In this document: positions 20,686 through 32,315 of the stretch, in pieces
How positions within the stretch are numbered: the stretch's first letter is position 1
How the letters are laid out: every line of letters begins with the position of its first letter
Made by a program: the position numbers and the translations under genes
The notes under the pieces: generated by a model
The model's database searches: none
Told to the model about the DNA's origin: nothing
Seen by the model: only the letters and a program-made list of their open reading frames with translations
Source of the DNA: Humulus lupulus
Taxonomy: Eukaryota > Streptophyta > Magnoliopsida > Rosales > Cannabaceae
Assembly (NCBI RefSeq): GCF_963169125.1
Contig: NC_084797.1
Span: forward strand, 88,817,868 to 88,881,867
Direction of reading: 5' to 3'
DNA: 64,000 bases

Positions 20686-23189
20686 TTAAGAGGCATTTGG
20701 GGCCGGAGGGTCCTGGGCAGCATCCTGGTTGGTCGCGTCCTCGACAACTTCTTCTTCTTCCACACCAACGATGCTTGGAGAGGCAGGGATCCTCAATCTT
20801 GCCTCCTCCTCGGCCAGTTGGGCGGTGCAGCGAGCCAACTCAGTAGCCCTGACTTCTTCCAAAAGATAGCTGAAGTCGGCACCCTGATTGTGTTTCCAGA
20901 AGTTATGGAAACATCGGAGTGTCGTCCTCTTGTACTTTTCAAGATTTTTGGAGTTGTCAAGCTCCAGCTGCTTCACCTTGCCTTCAAGGGTGACAATAGC
21001 CTCGTCCTTGGACTTGAGTATCTCTCCCAGATGCTTGATCTCGCGAAGATGAGTTTGATTGAACTCTCGATACTCTTGCCTCAACTTCACGGCGACATCT
21101 TTTGCGGCTTCAGCCTCTGACAGTTTGGTCACCGCAGCATCCCTTTCTCGAGCCAGCGCCTCCAACTCCTTGGCGTGCCTAGCCTCTGCAGCTGAAAGCT
21201 CCTCAACCGCCTTCACTTGATGCCTCTCAGTGGCCTTTGCCTTTGCCTGCTCGATGGAAGCCTGGATACGGGTACGAGCAGTGATAGCAGATAGCAAGGC
21301 CCGTGAACAAAGGAAAAAGTTAGAGCCTGCCGTGAAGAGTAAAAGACTAAGGTTTAAAAAAGTGAAGAAGTACTCACACTGGAGATTTCATTCAGGGCCC
21401 TATTCAGAACCTGGTCAGCCCCCAAGTTTTCAGCCTCGACCATTGCATCCCTGACACGGTCACCTTTTCCAATGCGGTCAAGGCGATCCCTGGCTGATCG
21501 AAGGGTGCGGCTCATGAGTTTAGCCCCGAGAGCTTCGTCACGAACAATTTCATCTCTGGCGGGTGCAGCCGGAGGATTCGGTGGGGCAGGAGGAGTCTGC
21601 TTCTCAGTTGGAGCTGGTGGATGAGTTTGCCCCATTGGCCCAGGAGTCTGCCCAGTTGGTGCGTCCTTGGGAAGGTCTTCTGTTCGACCCTTGTTGGCCG
21701 GAGGGCCTCGGCTGGATTCGCCAGTTCTCCTCTTGGATCTCCGTTGGAGTTGGGGAACCTCCTCTTCTTCCTCGGCCTAGTACATGTCAAAAATATTGGG
21801 AGTAGCCATATCTGCATGCAAGTAAACACAGGAAACTGATAAGAATAAGAGGCAGATGAAAATGTATTATATGCAACAAAAGAAAGGCAACAAAGTAAAT
21901 ACCCGAGCTACAACTTCTGGTCGCTACACTATTGACTCTATTAGTCATATACTCATTATCTGGCATGAAGAAGTCTGGCCCTAATTTTGGAGTATACGTA
22001 AAATTGCCTTCCCCGTCGAACAAATGACAGGGAATTGGCAAACCATTTAAAAGTAAAATTGTGTTACCATTATCATCAGAGGACTCTCCCAAGTCCACAG
22101 CTGGCTCTTTGGCCTTTTTTTCCCCTTGCCTTGGGGAGCAGAAGGCCTTTCTGCGGAAGGATTGCCCGTGGGCTCCCTAATAGTAATCCCCGTTGGCCTC
22201 CTCCTCCGAGGAGACACGGGAGGTTGCTGCTTGGAAACCCCCTTGGTAGTGGCTTCGTCCACCACAGACCCTCTATTTTCATGGCGAGGAGCCAGGAGGC
22301 CAGACCGCCTCAAGTTTTCTTCAGTAACCAGGATCTTGACGCTTTTTGCTGCGTCGGACATCCTGGCTAGAGTATTAGACCTCAACACCATGTCTGGCGT
22401 TGGGGTTGGATGTAACCAAGGGCCTGAAAAACAGAATATAGTTTAAGAAAAACGAAAGGAGACACCTTGAGTAAAAGTATCGACCATTCAGGAATGGTGC
22501 TTACCTCCTCGTGCGAAGGCCAGGTTGTTGCTGGATATGTCCGGGGTGAGGAAGTACTCCTTATTATACTGCCCCACGTTTGAGATATGCGTAGTGTCAC
22601 TCAGGAATGTTCGATTGGTTTCCTGGTGACAAAAGTGGAAGAAACCCGTTCTGTGTTGTTGCGGGTTAGACTTAAGGTCAAAGAGATAGTTGACCTCGTG
22701 GGGTGAAGGTTCTGGCCATTTCTTAAGTTTATACAGGATATAGAGTGCGGCCAGCATTCTATATCCATTTGGAGTTATTTGGAAGGGGGCGACACCGAAA
22801 TAATTGGCCACCCCCACAAAAAAGGGATGAAGAGGGAGATAAGCTCCCGCCTCAATATGATACCGAGACCAGGCGCTGTTGACACCCCCGGGGAGGTTAG
22901 CCCTCTGATCTGCGGCAGGTTGTATAATGGAAACCCCTGTGAGGGGGAATTTTCTGAAGCAGTTAGCAATCATTCGAAGAGTTACTGAACTTGCTGGGGA
23001 AGTATACCACTCGACATCAGGCAAGTTCTGATGACGAGGACTGGCCCTAATTTGGATATTAGGGTCAGGAACAAGATTTTCTCGACCGCTGGTCGAGGGA
23101 GCCCTTGCCTGCGAATCAGGACAAGCAGGAGAATTTGGGTTGTTTTCAGACTCAGGTCTTTTCTTGCCTGAAGATTTGGAACGGGCCAT
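20686..23189 (-). pseudogene. Antisense gene 1 of a Tat element (PF04195-like, four exons)
   Basis: A minus-strand gene starts ATG at 23189 (MARSKSSGKKRPE). Exon 1 (22505-23189) holds the domain known in plants as putative gypsy-type transposon protein (LPLHPFFVGVANYFGVAPFQ, ITPNGYRMLAALYILYKL). Exon 2 (21903-22423) and exon 3 (21378-21811) are Pro/basic-rich and low complexity. Exon 4 (20686 to about 21300) is a long coiled coil (KELEALARERDAAVTKLSEAE). Donors are GTAAGC, GTATTT and GTGAGT, and intron phases 1, 1 and 0 join cleanly. Decay signs are a frameshift near a T7/C4 homopolymer at about 22120, a TAG after MATPNIFDMY, and an exon 4 acceptor reading CGG instead of CAG. Extra antisense ORFs are known in Tat-lineage elements; function unknown. 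Confidence 0.8.
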
Positions 23190-23945
23190 TGAAGGAGAAG
23201 GATGAGGTCTGGAAGAGGATCGCGAAAAAGGGATCTCGTGGACACGGTCAGCTGGTTGATCTTCTCCCTCGAGCAGTTGGGCGAGAAGGTCGTCGTCAAT
23301 AGGCCTTTCACCTCCCTACAAATCTGGCATTAAAATCTGCATACAGAAGAATGGGGAGGTGAGGATAGAAAACTTTTAAAAGCTTTTTAGAATAACACTG
23401 GTCGAGTATAAAAATTAAGTTTTTATACAACAGCATTCTAACGAAAAGCTAAGTCTTTCTACACGAACAGTTTGAAAAACGGATCAAAGAGTGAAAGTAA
23501 AAAGTTTTTCTGAAAGAGCTTTTTCAACTCCCCTTAGGGCGGGAAAAATTTATTTTTTAAACTAGCCTAAAGATCGAATTTTTACTTCGATTTTACGTCC
23601 TAAAAAGCATGATCCGGGATTTTAAACTAACTCGTAAATCTACTTTGCCTACAAAACATTCTGTCTACAAGTACCTCAAACCAGAAACAGATAATCTCAA
23701 ATAGTCCACATTCAGAAGCATGCACCACGAAAAATTAGAAGCATGGGATTTCGAAAACTTACCAAGAAGAGTGATCGTGGAGGTGGAAGAAAGGTCTTCG
23801 GAGATCAAGGAGCTCACGGTCTGAGTCTTGGAAGTGCAGGAAAACGGTCTCCAGGGAAGTTTAAAACTCTGGTTTTAGGGTTTCTTGCAAAAACAGTGGC
23901 GTGCGCAAAAAGAAAAAGGAGGCTTCGAAGGTCTTATATAAGTTT
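23190..23945 (-). promoter_or_regulatory. Promoter and spliced 5' UTR of antisense gene 1
   Basis: On the minus strand a TATA box (TTATATAAG, 23934-23942) lies about 750 bp before the ATG. A strong splice donor (CTTG|GTAAGT, 23757-23762) and possible acceptors (TATGCAG or TTTGTAG, about 23325-23345) suggest a 5' UTR intron. The same layout is seen in antisense gene 2. The region lies between the LTR of element X and the coding start, so transcription would run opposite to the element. Confidence 0.6.
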
Positions 23946-24160
23946 GTCTCTGACATTAAAAAGTGTAATCATTAGTTTCCCTTTTTCAAAGTATTGGGAA
24001 ACGGGATGGCCATCGAAATCATTTCTGGGGAACCGAGAGGACATGATTAGACAGAAGTGGGTTACTATTTTCAAGAACACACGAAGGGTTCTGACACGTC
24101 AGGCGGGGTTACCGAAGAGTCGTTCGTCCAAAAGTTTATTTACTGCTCGTGATAAATAAA

Positions 24161-24173
24161 CTTGGGGGGCAAA
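24161..24173 (+). other. Polypurine tract of element X
   Basis: CTTGGGGGGCAAA directly before the TGTTATCC start of the LTR. The same tract type precedes the LTRs at 31061 and, reversed, at 63445. Confidence 0.85.
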
Positions 24174-24763
24174 TGTTATCCATAAAATTAGCATTGATGA
24201 TGTGGCAAGTAATCCCTGGACACGTGGCTGACACCTGGAAACGTCTGCTAGAGTATCGACCAGAGGACACATTAGAAGCAATGTAAGCCTGTCTTACCCG
24301 CGACCAGTCTGGTCGATGGTTCTGTGTACAAGGCGACATTTATGGGAAGATCTTTATGAATCCCGAATTTATCTCATACAATCTTCTGGGTATCTGATTA
24401 TTCAGGAAAGAATATCTGTAACAATCTTTTGTAATCCCCCTTGAGCCTATAAATAGCAAGAGATAGCTCAAGGGAGGGGACTTTTTGGCTTTTGAATCAC
24501 TTGAGACTATAGTAATTCTCCTAGAAAACTTGTATCGTTCTTCAGAGATTAGTGAAACTCATTGAACCCCAGTTCTTTGATCACTCTTCTTACTTTTATA
24601 TCAATATCATTCTAAGTGGACGTAGGTCATTACTAGATCCCGGGGCCGAACCACTATAAATTACTGTGTCTTACTTACTTTTGTCATTACGTTCTTCTCA
24701 TCTCTTTCATTCATATCAAGCATATTTTGACTCCATGTCAGTTGGCCAAATCTTGGGTCAACA
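24174..24763 (+). mobile_element. Element X: 3' LTR (Tat lineage)
   Basis: A 590-bp LTR starting TGTTATCCATAAAATT and ending TTGGGTCAACA. The TATA box is CCTATAAATAGC at about 24446. It follows a polypurine tract and antisense gene 1, so it is the 3' LTR of a second Tat element. Its own 5' LTR, gag and pol are not present. I infer that X inserted into Y and that a deletion then removed the 5' end of X together with pol of Y. TSD: TCCTA on the right; the left copy is lost. Confidence 0.85.
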
Positions 24764-25366
24764 TCCTAGATACAACCAGGTCCTAAAACTTAGAAGTTGA
24801 CTCAAATTTATTCATCGATGTTTTTCTTAAAAAGCGCGAGAAATCAACAAAGGATTAACGTGAACTAAGTCTTTAAAATCAATGTCCTGGATACAACTAG
24901 GTCCTAAAACTTAGAAGTTTATTCAAATTGATTGATCGATGTTTTTCTTAAAAAGCGCGAGATATCAATAATGGATTAACGCGATCTAAGTTTTTAAAAT
25001 CAATGTCCTGGATAAAACCAGGTCCTAAAACATAGAAGTTGATTCAAATTGATTGATTGATGTTTTTCTTAAAATGCGCGAGATATCAATAAAGGATTAA
25101 CGCGAACTAAGTTTTTAAAATCAATGTCCTGGATACAACCAGGTCCTAAAACTTAGAAGTTGATTCAAATTGATTGATCGATGTTTTTCTTAAAAAGCGC
25201 GAGATATCAATAAAGGATTAACGCGAACTAAGTTTTTAAAATCAATGTCCTGGATACAACCAAGTCCTAAAACTTAGAAGTTGGTTCAAATTGATTAATA
25301 GATGTTTTTTCGTAGAAAGCATGAGATGTCAATCATAACACCAACAAAAACTAAGTTCTCACCAAA
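24764..25366. repeat. 121-bp tandem array, nearly five copies
   Basis: Units start at 24764, 24885, 25006, 25127 and 25248, each 121 bp and beginning TCCTGGATACAACCAGGTCC or a close variant. The first four are highly similar. The fifth diverges after about 75 bp. Arrays of this kind occur in the variable untranslated region near the 3' end of Tat/Ogre elements and can seed satellites. Confidence 0.93.
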
Positions 25367-25522
25367 TGCGTTAAAGAGGAGTAAAAATAAAGTTCAACCA
25401 CAAAAAATATATATAAATAGATTAAAGTAAATCTGAGGAAACCAATTGTCTCGAGGATAGAAACCTCGTGATATAAAATTACAAATAAAAAAATAATAAT
25501 AAGAGAAAAAGGAGCAGAAGTC

Positions 25523-28500
25523 CTAAGCCCCACCAGGCCGCTCCGACGAAGTCACCCCTTTGGCGTCCTGCTCGGCAGCAGTGAAAGTCTCCCCAGTCTC
25601 AGAGGGCGCCTCTTGTTGAAGGCGAGCCTTGAACTTCTCTAGGAAGGACTCCCACACCTCTGGCCCCAGGAAGGAAAAGTCACCATCCTGGTTGAAGGCC
25701 CAGCAATGATACAGCATGGCCTCCATGGAGGAGCTGGAAGATGCCCTCTCCGCCACAAGGGCGGCCTTGGCCTCTTCAAGTTCGACCTTCGCGGCATCCA
25801 AGGCGACCTTGGTAGCCTCGGCCTCTAGCAGCTTGGCTTAGGATGCCTCCAAGTTGGCCTGCGCAGCAACCAAGACAGCCTGCGCGACCTTCTCACTTTC
25901 CCTGGAAGTCGCCAGGGCAGCTTTGGCATCCTGCTCTTGTTGTTGAGCAGACGCGAGGGTGGCCTGGGCAGCCTGGTGCTCGCCCCTGATCTCGTCAATC
26001 CTGGCCCTGGACCGAGATATGCTTCGATGGAGAGCCAAAGCCGCCTGCAAGATAAAAAGATAAAAAGATAATAAGGTGTAATGACCCACTAATCTAGACT
26101 TTTTAGACCATTAACGAAACTATACATAAACTTACATTTTTACAAAAATACCATAGTTTTATTGAGTAACTAGTAAAATAAGAGTTACTTACAAATAAAT
26201 ACTAAGAAGGATATGGGATCCCATTGTCTTTAAAAACAAAACATGATTTAAATGAGAAGAATTACATAAGAAATGCAGAAAGTACATATAAAACCATAAA
26301 AAGATAAAATGAGACTACATCCTCGAATCGAATGACGCTCGGCCCCTTGACTCCATTCACCATCGATACACATCCTCTAAGCGTCACGAATCTTACCGCC
26401 TCTAAAGCTATTTTCCTGCACATAAAACAAAAAGGAATGAGCCTAATGCCTAGCAAAGAAAATCTAACACATAGTCATAAACATAAATTTCATAATAAAC
26501 GTAAAGACATATCATAACACTTAATACATACACTTATTATAATGGCCATTATTACTTAGGGTCCCATAGACTAAACAAGCTTATGCCCATGAGATTAGTG
26601 GGGTCCTACTAGCTAAGTAGGCATATGCCCATAATCTTTTTGGGGTCTTGTTAGTCAAATAGGGCATAAGCCCAAGCCTACAAACATACACATTCATAAC
26701 ATATTCATAACATATCATATTTCATAACATAACACATAAGATAACATAAGCAATACACATATAGATTCTATCCTATTTTCCTTACCAAAGTTACCGGGAT
26801 ATGATGGACTGAGTTGGGATTTTTGGAACACTCCTAAAGCCATATGAGAAAGAGTGAGTCTTGTGAAGAAGAAGAAATGAAAATGAATAGGAAGACTAAA
26901 CCATTGAGAAATATGCTTACCACAACTTATGTGCTTAAGAACTTGGATTCCCTAACCAAAATAAGAATGAGGTTAGGGGACTGAGTAGAAGGCTTTGAGA
27001 AAGAAAATAACATGAAACAAATGAAATAGAGTTTCTGGTTTACCTCAAAGACTTGCAAGACCAATCTAACCACAACCGAAATACTATAGAACCTCACTTC
27101 CCAAAGTGTTTGATAAGCTTATGATGTTTAAGCTTATGATTTTCCCAAACCAGGTGTTTACACTCTCACACTCACTTAACACTAGCAGCTTCTGAACTTA
27201 GAGTAAAAGGTGAATAATGGCTGGGTACTAGGTCCTATTTATAGAGTTTGGGAATGAAAGTATCTTCATTTTACTTGAATAAAAATAATGGCTTTTTAGG
27301 TGAAAAATATTTGAATAATCGTTCAGCAGAGGCTGAAGACTCGTTCAAAAGATGCTGGACTTATGAAGGAGTTTGAATGGCTGAAAGGAAAAGAATTCAA
27401 AAGTGTTTGAATTTATGCTGGAGGAGGCGATATATCGCCCCCTATAGCTGCGATATATCAGCACACGCTGAATATTTAAACACGAAATTACACATTTTTA
27501 GCTATGTTTGAATGGAGTAAACAGCCTTGACTAAGCCCTCAACGTATTCAAAGCTGCTGACTGACCCTATAACATTCAAACTTTACTCCTTATTAAATTA
27601 AATCCTCAAAAATCTTTAATCCTTAATCACCATTCATAACATGTGCTTAAATTCCTATTGGTTGATATCTAAACCTTATAGTATAATAAATATTATCCTT
27701 AATATCAGTCATATAATCAAACCTTAGGTTATACTTAATATTCTTAAACTATAGGTTAAACTTAGAAAATCTATAAGTACTACTATGAGTGTCCAAATAA
27801 TTCCTGGTCTGAACCAAAAATCCACAGTTACAAAGATAATACTAAACATACTATAATACTACTAAATAATTAGCTAAGTAAAGTTCTTGGACTCTACATA
27901 AGGCAAGTGCTTTAGAAGAAGCAAAGAGAACCATTGGTAAAGAAAACTTACCGTGAGGGCCATCCCCAGTGAAGACTCCATAACATTCTCAGGGCTCCTC
28001 GTCTTAATCTCCCACAAGTCCCTCGAGGTGGCGTTGTAGCAGTGATCCACCATATAGGTCACAGTTTCGTAAACCATCCCCAGAAAGGCCTCGGGGATTT
28101 TCTCCAAGGCCTGAGTGTTAACCGTGATGCGCACGGTGGGAGTCGGAGCTGGCAAGGTCCTTGTTGGTACCTCCAGTTCCCGGGTAGAGACAGGAGGTCA
28201 CGGGGGAGGTGGAGCCATCTTCTCTGTGGCACGAGGGGGTGGAGGCACCTTCTCTATGGCGGAAGGACCCTGGCCCTTCCCCTTGGCAGGAGACTTGGAG
28301 GTGGTCCCGAGAGGGGGAATTTTCTTGGTCACCCGGAGCCTCTTCACTAAGGGTCCAGACGACCCGGAGGAAGCATTTACCCCTTGGAACATGAATCGCA
28401 GAACGTTGTCCCCGGGCTGTGACATCTCCTTGCCAGAAACAAAGACAACGAAGCGTCAGTATGCATATAAAAATATTTGATCGCAAAAAATCTAAATAAT

Positions 28501-30039
28501 GTATTGAAAAAGGTCCTACCCTCCGAGCTAGAGGAGGAAACTATTGTCACGACCTCAGGCCGCGGAGCTTCTACGGGGGAGTCTAAGATTATAAGTTTAC
28601 GAATGAGAGGGGGCTCTGGGTCCGGATCCGCCTCAGGACTGGACTCCTCTACATACTGCCTAAGCCCCGGAGCTACTATACCCTCCTGAAGGGAGGGCCA
28701 CGACCTAAGGTTGCTCCCGTACACCTCAAAAAAGTCCGACCTAAAGGCCAGGGTATTGTCTACTACTACAATGCCCCTAGGGCGGCCCATGTCATAACGC
28801 AACACTAGTTGGTCAATGCTCTAGAGTAGAGTTATGTTACGATCTGGGTCGTTTTGGTGACGGTGAACGAGTTGGCTGGGGTTAAACCTAGCAAGTCATA
28901 GTTCTGCGGCAACTCTGTCTAAATCCTTAAACAAGTATGGGTTACCTTGGCCGGAGGAACCCGCTGCTGCCCCGGACTGGGGCCACTCCACGTTGACCCC
29001 CTGGGAGACCTCAAGAGCCCGCTTCTAACGCACGAGCAGCACCTCGTCCTCTTCGTCGTCATCTGCGACCCCCTCCTCGGGGATGGGCGCCATCTCGCGA
29101 ACTACTGGGGCGATCCGCGGCCTCCTCAAGGCCAGAGTCTGGCCCGCAGAAATTCACTTACACGCCAGCATCGTCTCATCAAACACGAGCTGATGTAGTC
29201 TTTTTTGCTTGGAGGGAGCCCCGCCAAGGTTTCGTATTAACCCTCGAGGGTCACCGATTTAGCCGTCCTCGCAAAAATAGCTGCACGATAGTATTCAAGT
29301 CAAAACGCATGGAAATAAACAAGTCAGCGATGATTTTGCGAGCTGAGGACAGAAAGAACTTACGAGGACGGTTGAAGTAATGGTGTTCGCAGTTGCGGAA
29401 CCCCGTCGACATAAAGAATTGGTCCTTGAAGTCATTGGGGTGGCTGGGCAGCTCGATGACTGCGGCAGAGTTGGGAAAACGGGTCAAGTAGTAGAACCCG
29501 TCACCCCGCCCCCGTTGATCCGAACTGACCTTCAGGCAGAAGTAGTAGAGAATGTCCGCCGGTGTAGGGACCTCCCATTCTTGCTTTAGGAACAGGTACC
29601 TCAGCCCCGGTAATAGGCGGTAGGAGTTAGGGGGAGTTGAAAGGGGGCCAGCTTCACGAAGTTCAGGAAGTCCATGAAGTACTGGTCCAGGGGGAAGAAA
29701 GGCCCCGACCTTGAGGTGTTCGTCGCTCCAGGCCGCGAACGCCTCGTGGAGCGGTGCGCAGCTCCGCTCGCCCTCAAGGGGAGGACGGGCAACAAGAGTG
29801 CCTGTCCCTATCTCGATGTTGTGGGAAAGAAGGATCTTGTTGACCTTCCCCTGAGTTGTAACCTTCAAGGCGATCCTCTCAGCCTCGAAGAAGGCATCAG
29901 GTCCCACCTCGACCTCTTTCTCCACGGTGGGACCAAAGTAGGGGATAGGGGAATCTGCTGCCACCTCCTTCCCCTTGCTGGCCTGCTGGGATGACGAGTT
30001 GGCGAAACTCTTCTTGGGCATATTCTTCCTAGGTCCCAT
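25523..30039 (-). pseudogene. Antisense gene 2 of element Y (PF04195-like, about four exons)
   Basis: A minus-strand gene starts ATG at 30039 (MGPRKNMPKKSFANSSS). Exon 1 (29364-30039) holds the gypsy-type transposon protein domain (YRLLPGLRYLFLKQEWEVPT); its centre shifts to a second frame (FPLDQYFMDFLNFVKLAPFQ) and back, implying compensating indels. Exon 2 (28520-29280) has several stops but a clear reading (TLAGLPPSKQKRLHQLVFDE). Exon 3 (27952 to about 28430) is Pro/Lys-rich, then helical, with one TGA. Exon 4 (25523-26044) is an Ala/Glu coiled coil with one stop. Donors are GTAAGT, GTAGGA and GTAAGT; phases 1, 1, 0 equal those of antisense gene 1. The exon 2-3 acceptor was not resolved. 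The last intron holds a 1.76-kb solo LTR. The product is unknown. Confidence 0.78.
26077..27832 (-). mobile_element. Solo LTR in the last intron of antisense gene 2
   Basis: A 1,756-bp chromoviral LTR on the minus strand: plus-strand TGTAATGACCC at 26077, ending CAGTTACA at 27832. It has GGGATCCC at 26215-26222 and GGTAAGG (reverse of CCTTACC) at about 26781. GCGATATATCGC and a second copy of that word lie at 27428-27460. No internal element sequence is present, so it is a solo LTR. A convincing target duplication was not found (flanks TAAGG and AAGAT). Splice sites of the intron lie outside it. Confidence 0.78.
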
Positions 30040-30800
30040 CTGGTCGCCTAACGAACAAAGATGAAGAAATTTTAGAAAGGCGACCTAAAAATAAGAAAGG
30101 AAATCTAGCGCAAGGAATGATTTTCCTTACACGGGCTGAGGTAATCTCAGCCCGCGGTGAGTGAGGCCACGCGGTTCTCTGAACACGCGCCTGTGCTCCC
30201 AACGGGTCCCCGATTGCTCGGGATCCGTGTGTCAGGAGGGTTAGGATAATGCTTGCCTTGGAGGGAAAGTTTCAAAAAGAAAAACCGCCTGGGAAGCGTG
30301 GCCCCTAAGCTACATGGTTTTGCACCCCAGAAACTTGTTGCCTTCCCCTCTCCAAACAGGCATTTCAAGAGATTACCCAGAATTATCTTGTCCTATGCAT
30401 CAGTTCCTAAAAATTCTCTTTCCTATGGTCAATACCCCTAGGATAAAAACCTACGCACAAAATACCAGCCAAAAAGAAAAAAAAAACAACCTACAGTGTG
30501 CGACTAAGAAAGGAGTTTACCTAAACAAGGAAAAACGGAAATACTTGAACATACAGCAGGCAGAGGACTTACAGAAGTTTTTGCTGTGTGAAAGTTGAAA
30601 AGGGCGTAGAAGTCGGATTCCTGGTGGAGCCTTTAGAACCGGAGTCACAGAGAAACCCTTGTGTCTGAAACTCATGGACTTCAGGAACGATAACTAGAAG
30701 GAAAAAGGGTTTTGAGGCTAAGAAGAGAGAAGAGAGAAGACGAGGAAAATTTTCAAATAAAGGGTGGCTCATGCAAAAGTTGGCCAACCTTATATATACG
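30040..30800 (-). promoter_or_regulatory. Promoter and spliced 5' UTR of antisense gene 2
   Basis: A minus-strand TATA box (TATATATAAGG, 30789-30799) lies about 755 bp before the ATG. A donor (CTTCT|GTAAGT at 30567-30572) and an acceptor (TTCGTTAG at about 30048) define a likely 5' UTR intron ending 8 bp before the start codon. This repeats the arrangement of antisense gene 1 at nearly the same distances. Confidence 0.62.
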
Positions 30801-31045
30801 TAAAAGGCAAAGGAACGAGGGTCGTTTGATCATCTTAATGCGGGATACGAGGGTCACAACTCGAAAGACGAAACGACGGCCGAAGATAGACTAGGCCATT
30901 TAATGCGATTCTCGGAAGATGGACCGTCACCAACCACGATGCTCCACGTATCTGATAACAGCGCAATAGGAGGGACATGAAGAGTCGGCAAGGAAGCCTA
31001 AAAGCCCCCACTGTGGCCACAGGTGACGAAACGTGCCACGAGCAG

Positions 31046-31060
31046 GGGCTTGGGGGTAAA
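31046..31060 (+). other. Polypurine tract of element Y
   Basis: GGGCTTGGGGGTAAA immediately before the 3' LTR start TGTACGCC. Confidence 0.88.
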
Positions 31061-31650
31061 TGTACGCCCTAAACATCCACGGGTTATTAGCGAGCTGAAA
31101 AGGGCATAATTCTATCCGCCACGTGGAAACCGCCTACCCGGAGCTCCTGTTACGAGTCTCCACCTCTTTAGCTCGAGGCAGTCAAAGGTTTAGTAAGAAT
31201 ACTTGAAGGCATCGGGTCAGCAGTGTGGACACCATGAGCTGGAACTACATCAAGCTCGAGGTACGACATAGAGCTGACACCCCCGACCATTTATGAAGTC
31301 AACCACACAATGTAAACGTGCGCATATCAGACATCACGTGTCTACTCCATTCCTAAATTCTCAGACACGCAGCATAAACGTGCGTGTTCAGGGACCCCCC
31401 AACTGGTTTGGGCCATGCGGCCCATTATCCCCCTTACCTATTGATTCAACAACACTTCATTTTCAGGTTTTAGGAATTAATCATAAGTGTCACAGAAGTA
31501 ACATGATGGGTAAGAAGGTCACGGGATGAGCCCCTTTACCAACACCCAGGTGTCCTCTCCCTATAAATATGGAGACCCTAAGTGTTGCAAGGGGTTGGCG
31601 TCTAGTTTGTAAAGAAACCCCCTGTAAGGAATACTAGAGATGTATCAATA

Positions 31651-32315
31651 ATATTTGATGAGGACACCAAGACTAAAGATCCAAGTCTAGTTCCAGTTGG
31701 TCTGGTGACGAGGGCGCGAGCCAAAAGACTCAGTTTAGGAGCTTGATGAGTCTTATTGTATTTTGTCATCTTGTATTTTTTATTTAGTCTTTGTTTATTT
31801 TGTGAAAAGTCAAACACTTGACTTGTGTGAGTCCAAGAGTCCTTTTGTCTTTAATTTTCGGTTTTCATTAGGAAGACAAAAAGGCTTGTTTTTAAATTTC
31901 GGTTTTCATTAGGAAGACAAAGGGTTGTCTTTAATTTTCGGTTTTCATTAGGAAGACAAAGGGTTGTTTTTAATTTTCGGTTTTCTTTAGGAAGACAAAG
32001 GGGCTTGTCTTGATGTAATTTTCGCCTATATTAGGCCTTTGTAAACGTTTGGGAATGGCAGATTTTGATGAAATGAAAAATTGAGAGGTTTTCTTCTTGA
32101 GATCTTGAAGAGACTATTCGAACTTATCAAGGGTATTCCTTGTGGCGTTCAATCCGACTTATCAAACGGATTCCCATCCCCGTTTGTGGCGTCTTCCTCA
32201 TACCAAGGTTCATGCTTGGCTAAGCATTGGGTCGCAGTTCTTCATTCCCATTTCGTGTGTTCTTGGTGGCTGCCATATTTGGTGTCGGGTTTCACCACAA
32301 TCGTTGGTGTGGTTC
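31651..32315 (+). mobile_element. Unclassified 665-bp insertion in the Y 3' LTR
   Basis: The insert is absent from the 5' LTR and is flanked by the direct repeat GTATCAATA (31642-31650 and 32316-32324). Its left end encodes FDEDTKTKDPSLVPVGLVTR then ARAKRLSLGA and a stop, which resembles the C-terminal end of a retroelement polyprotein. A minisatellite follows, then non-coding sequence. No terminal inverted repeat, LTR border or poly(A) tail is visible. It may be a fragment captured from a gypsy element 3' end. Confidence 0.65.
31848..32005. repeat. Minisatellite of about 38-bp units, four copies
   Basis: The word TTTTCGGTTTTC, followed by ATTAGGAAGACAAA or a close variant, recurs four times with variable linkers. 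It lies in the non-coding part of the 665-bp insertion. Confidence 0.9.

Noticed and set aside
24764..25366. CRISPR-like regular repeats
   Set aside because: Units of 121 bp are contiguous with no unique spacers, in plant retroelement context. It is a tandem array.
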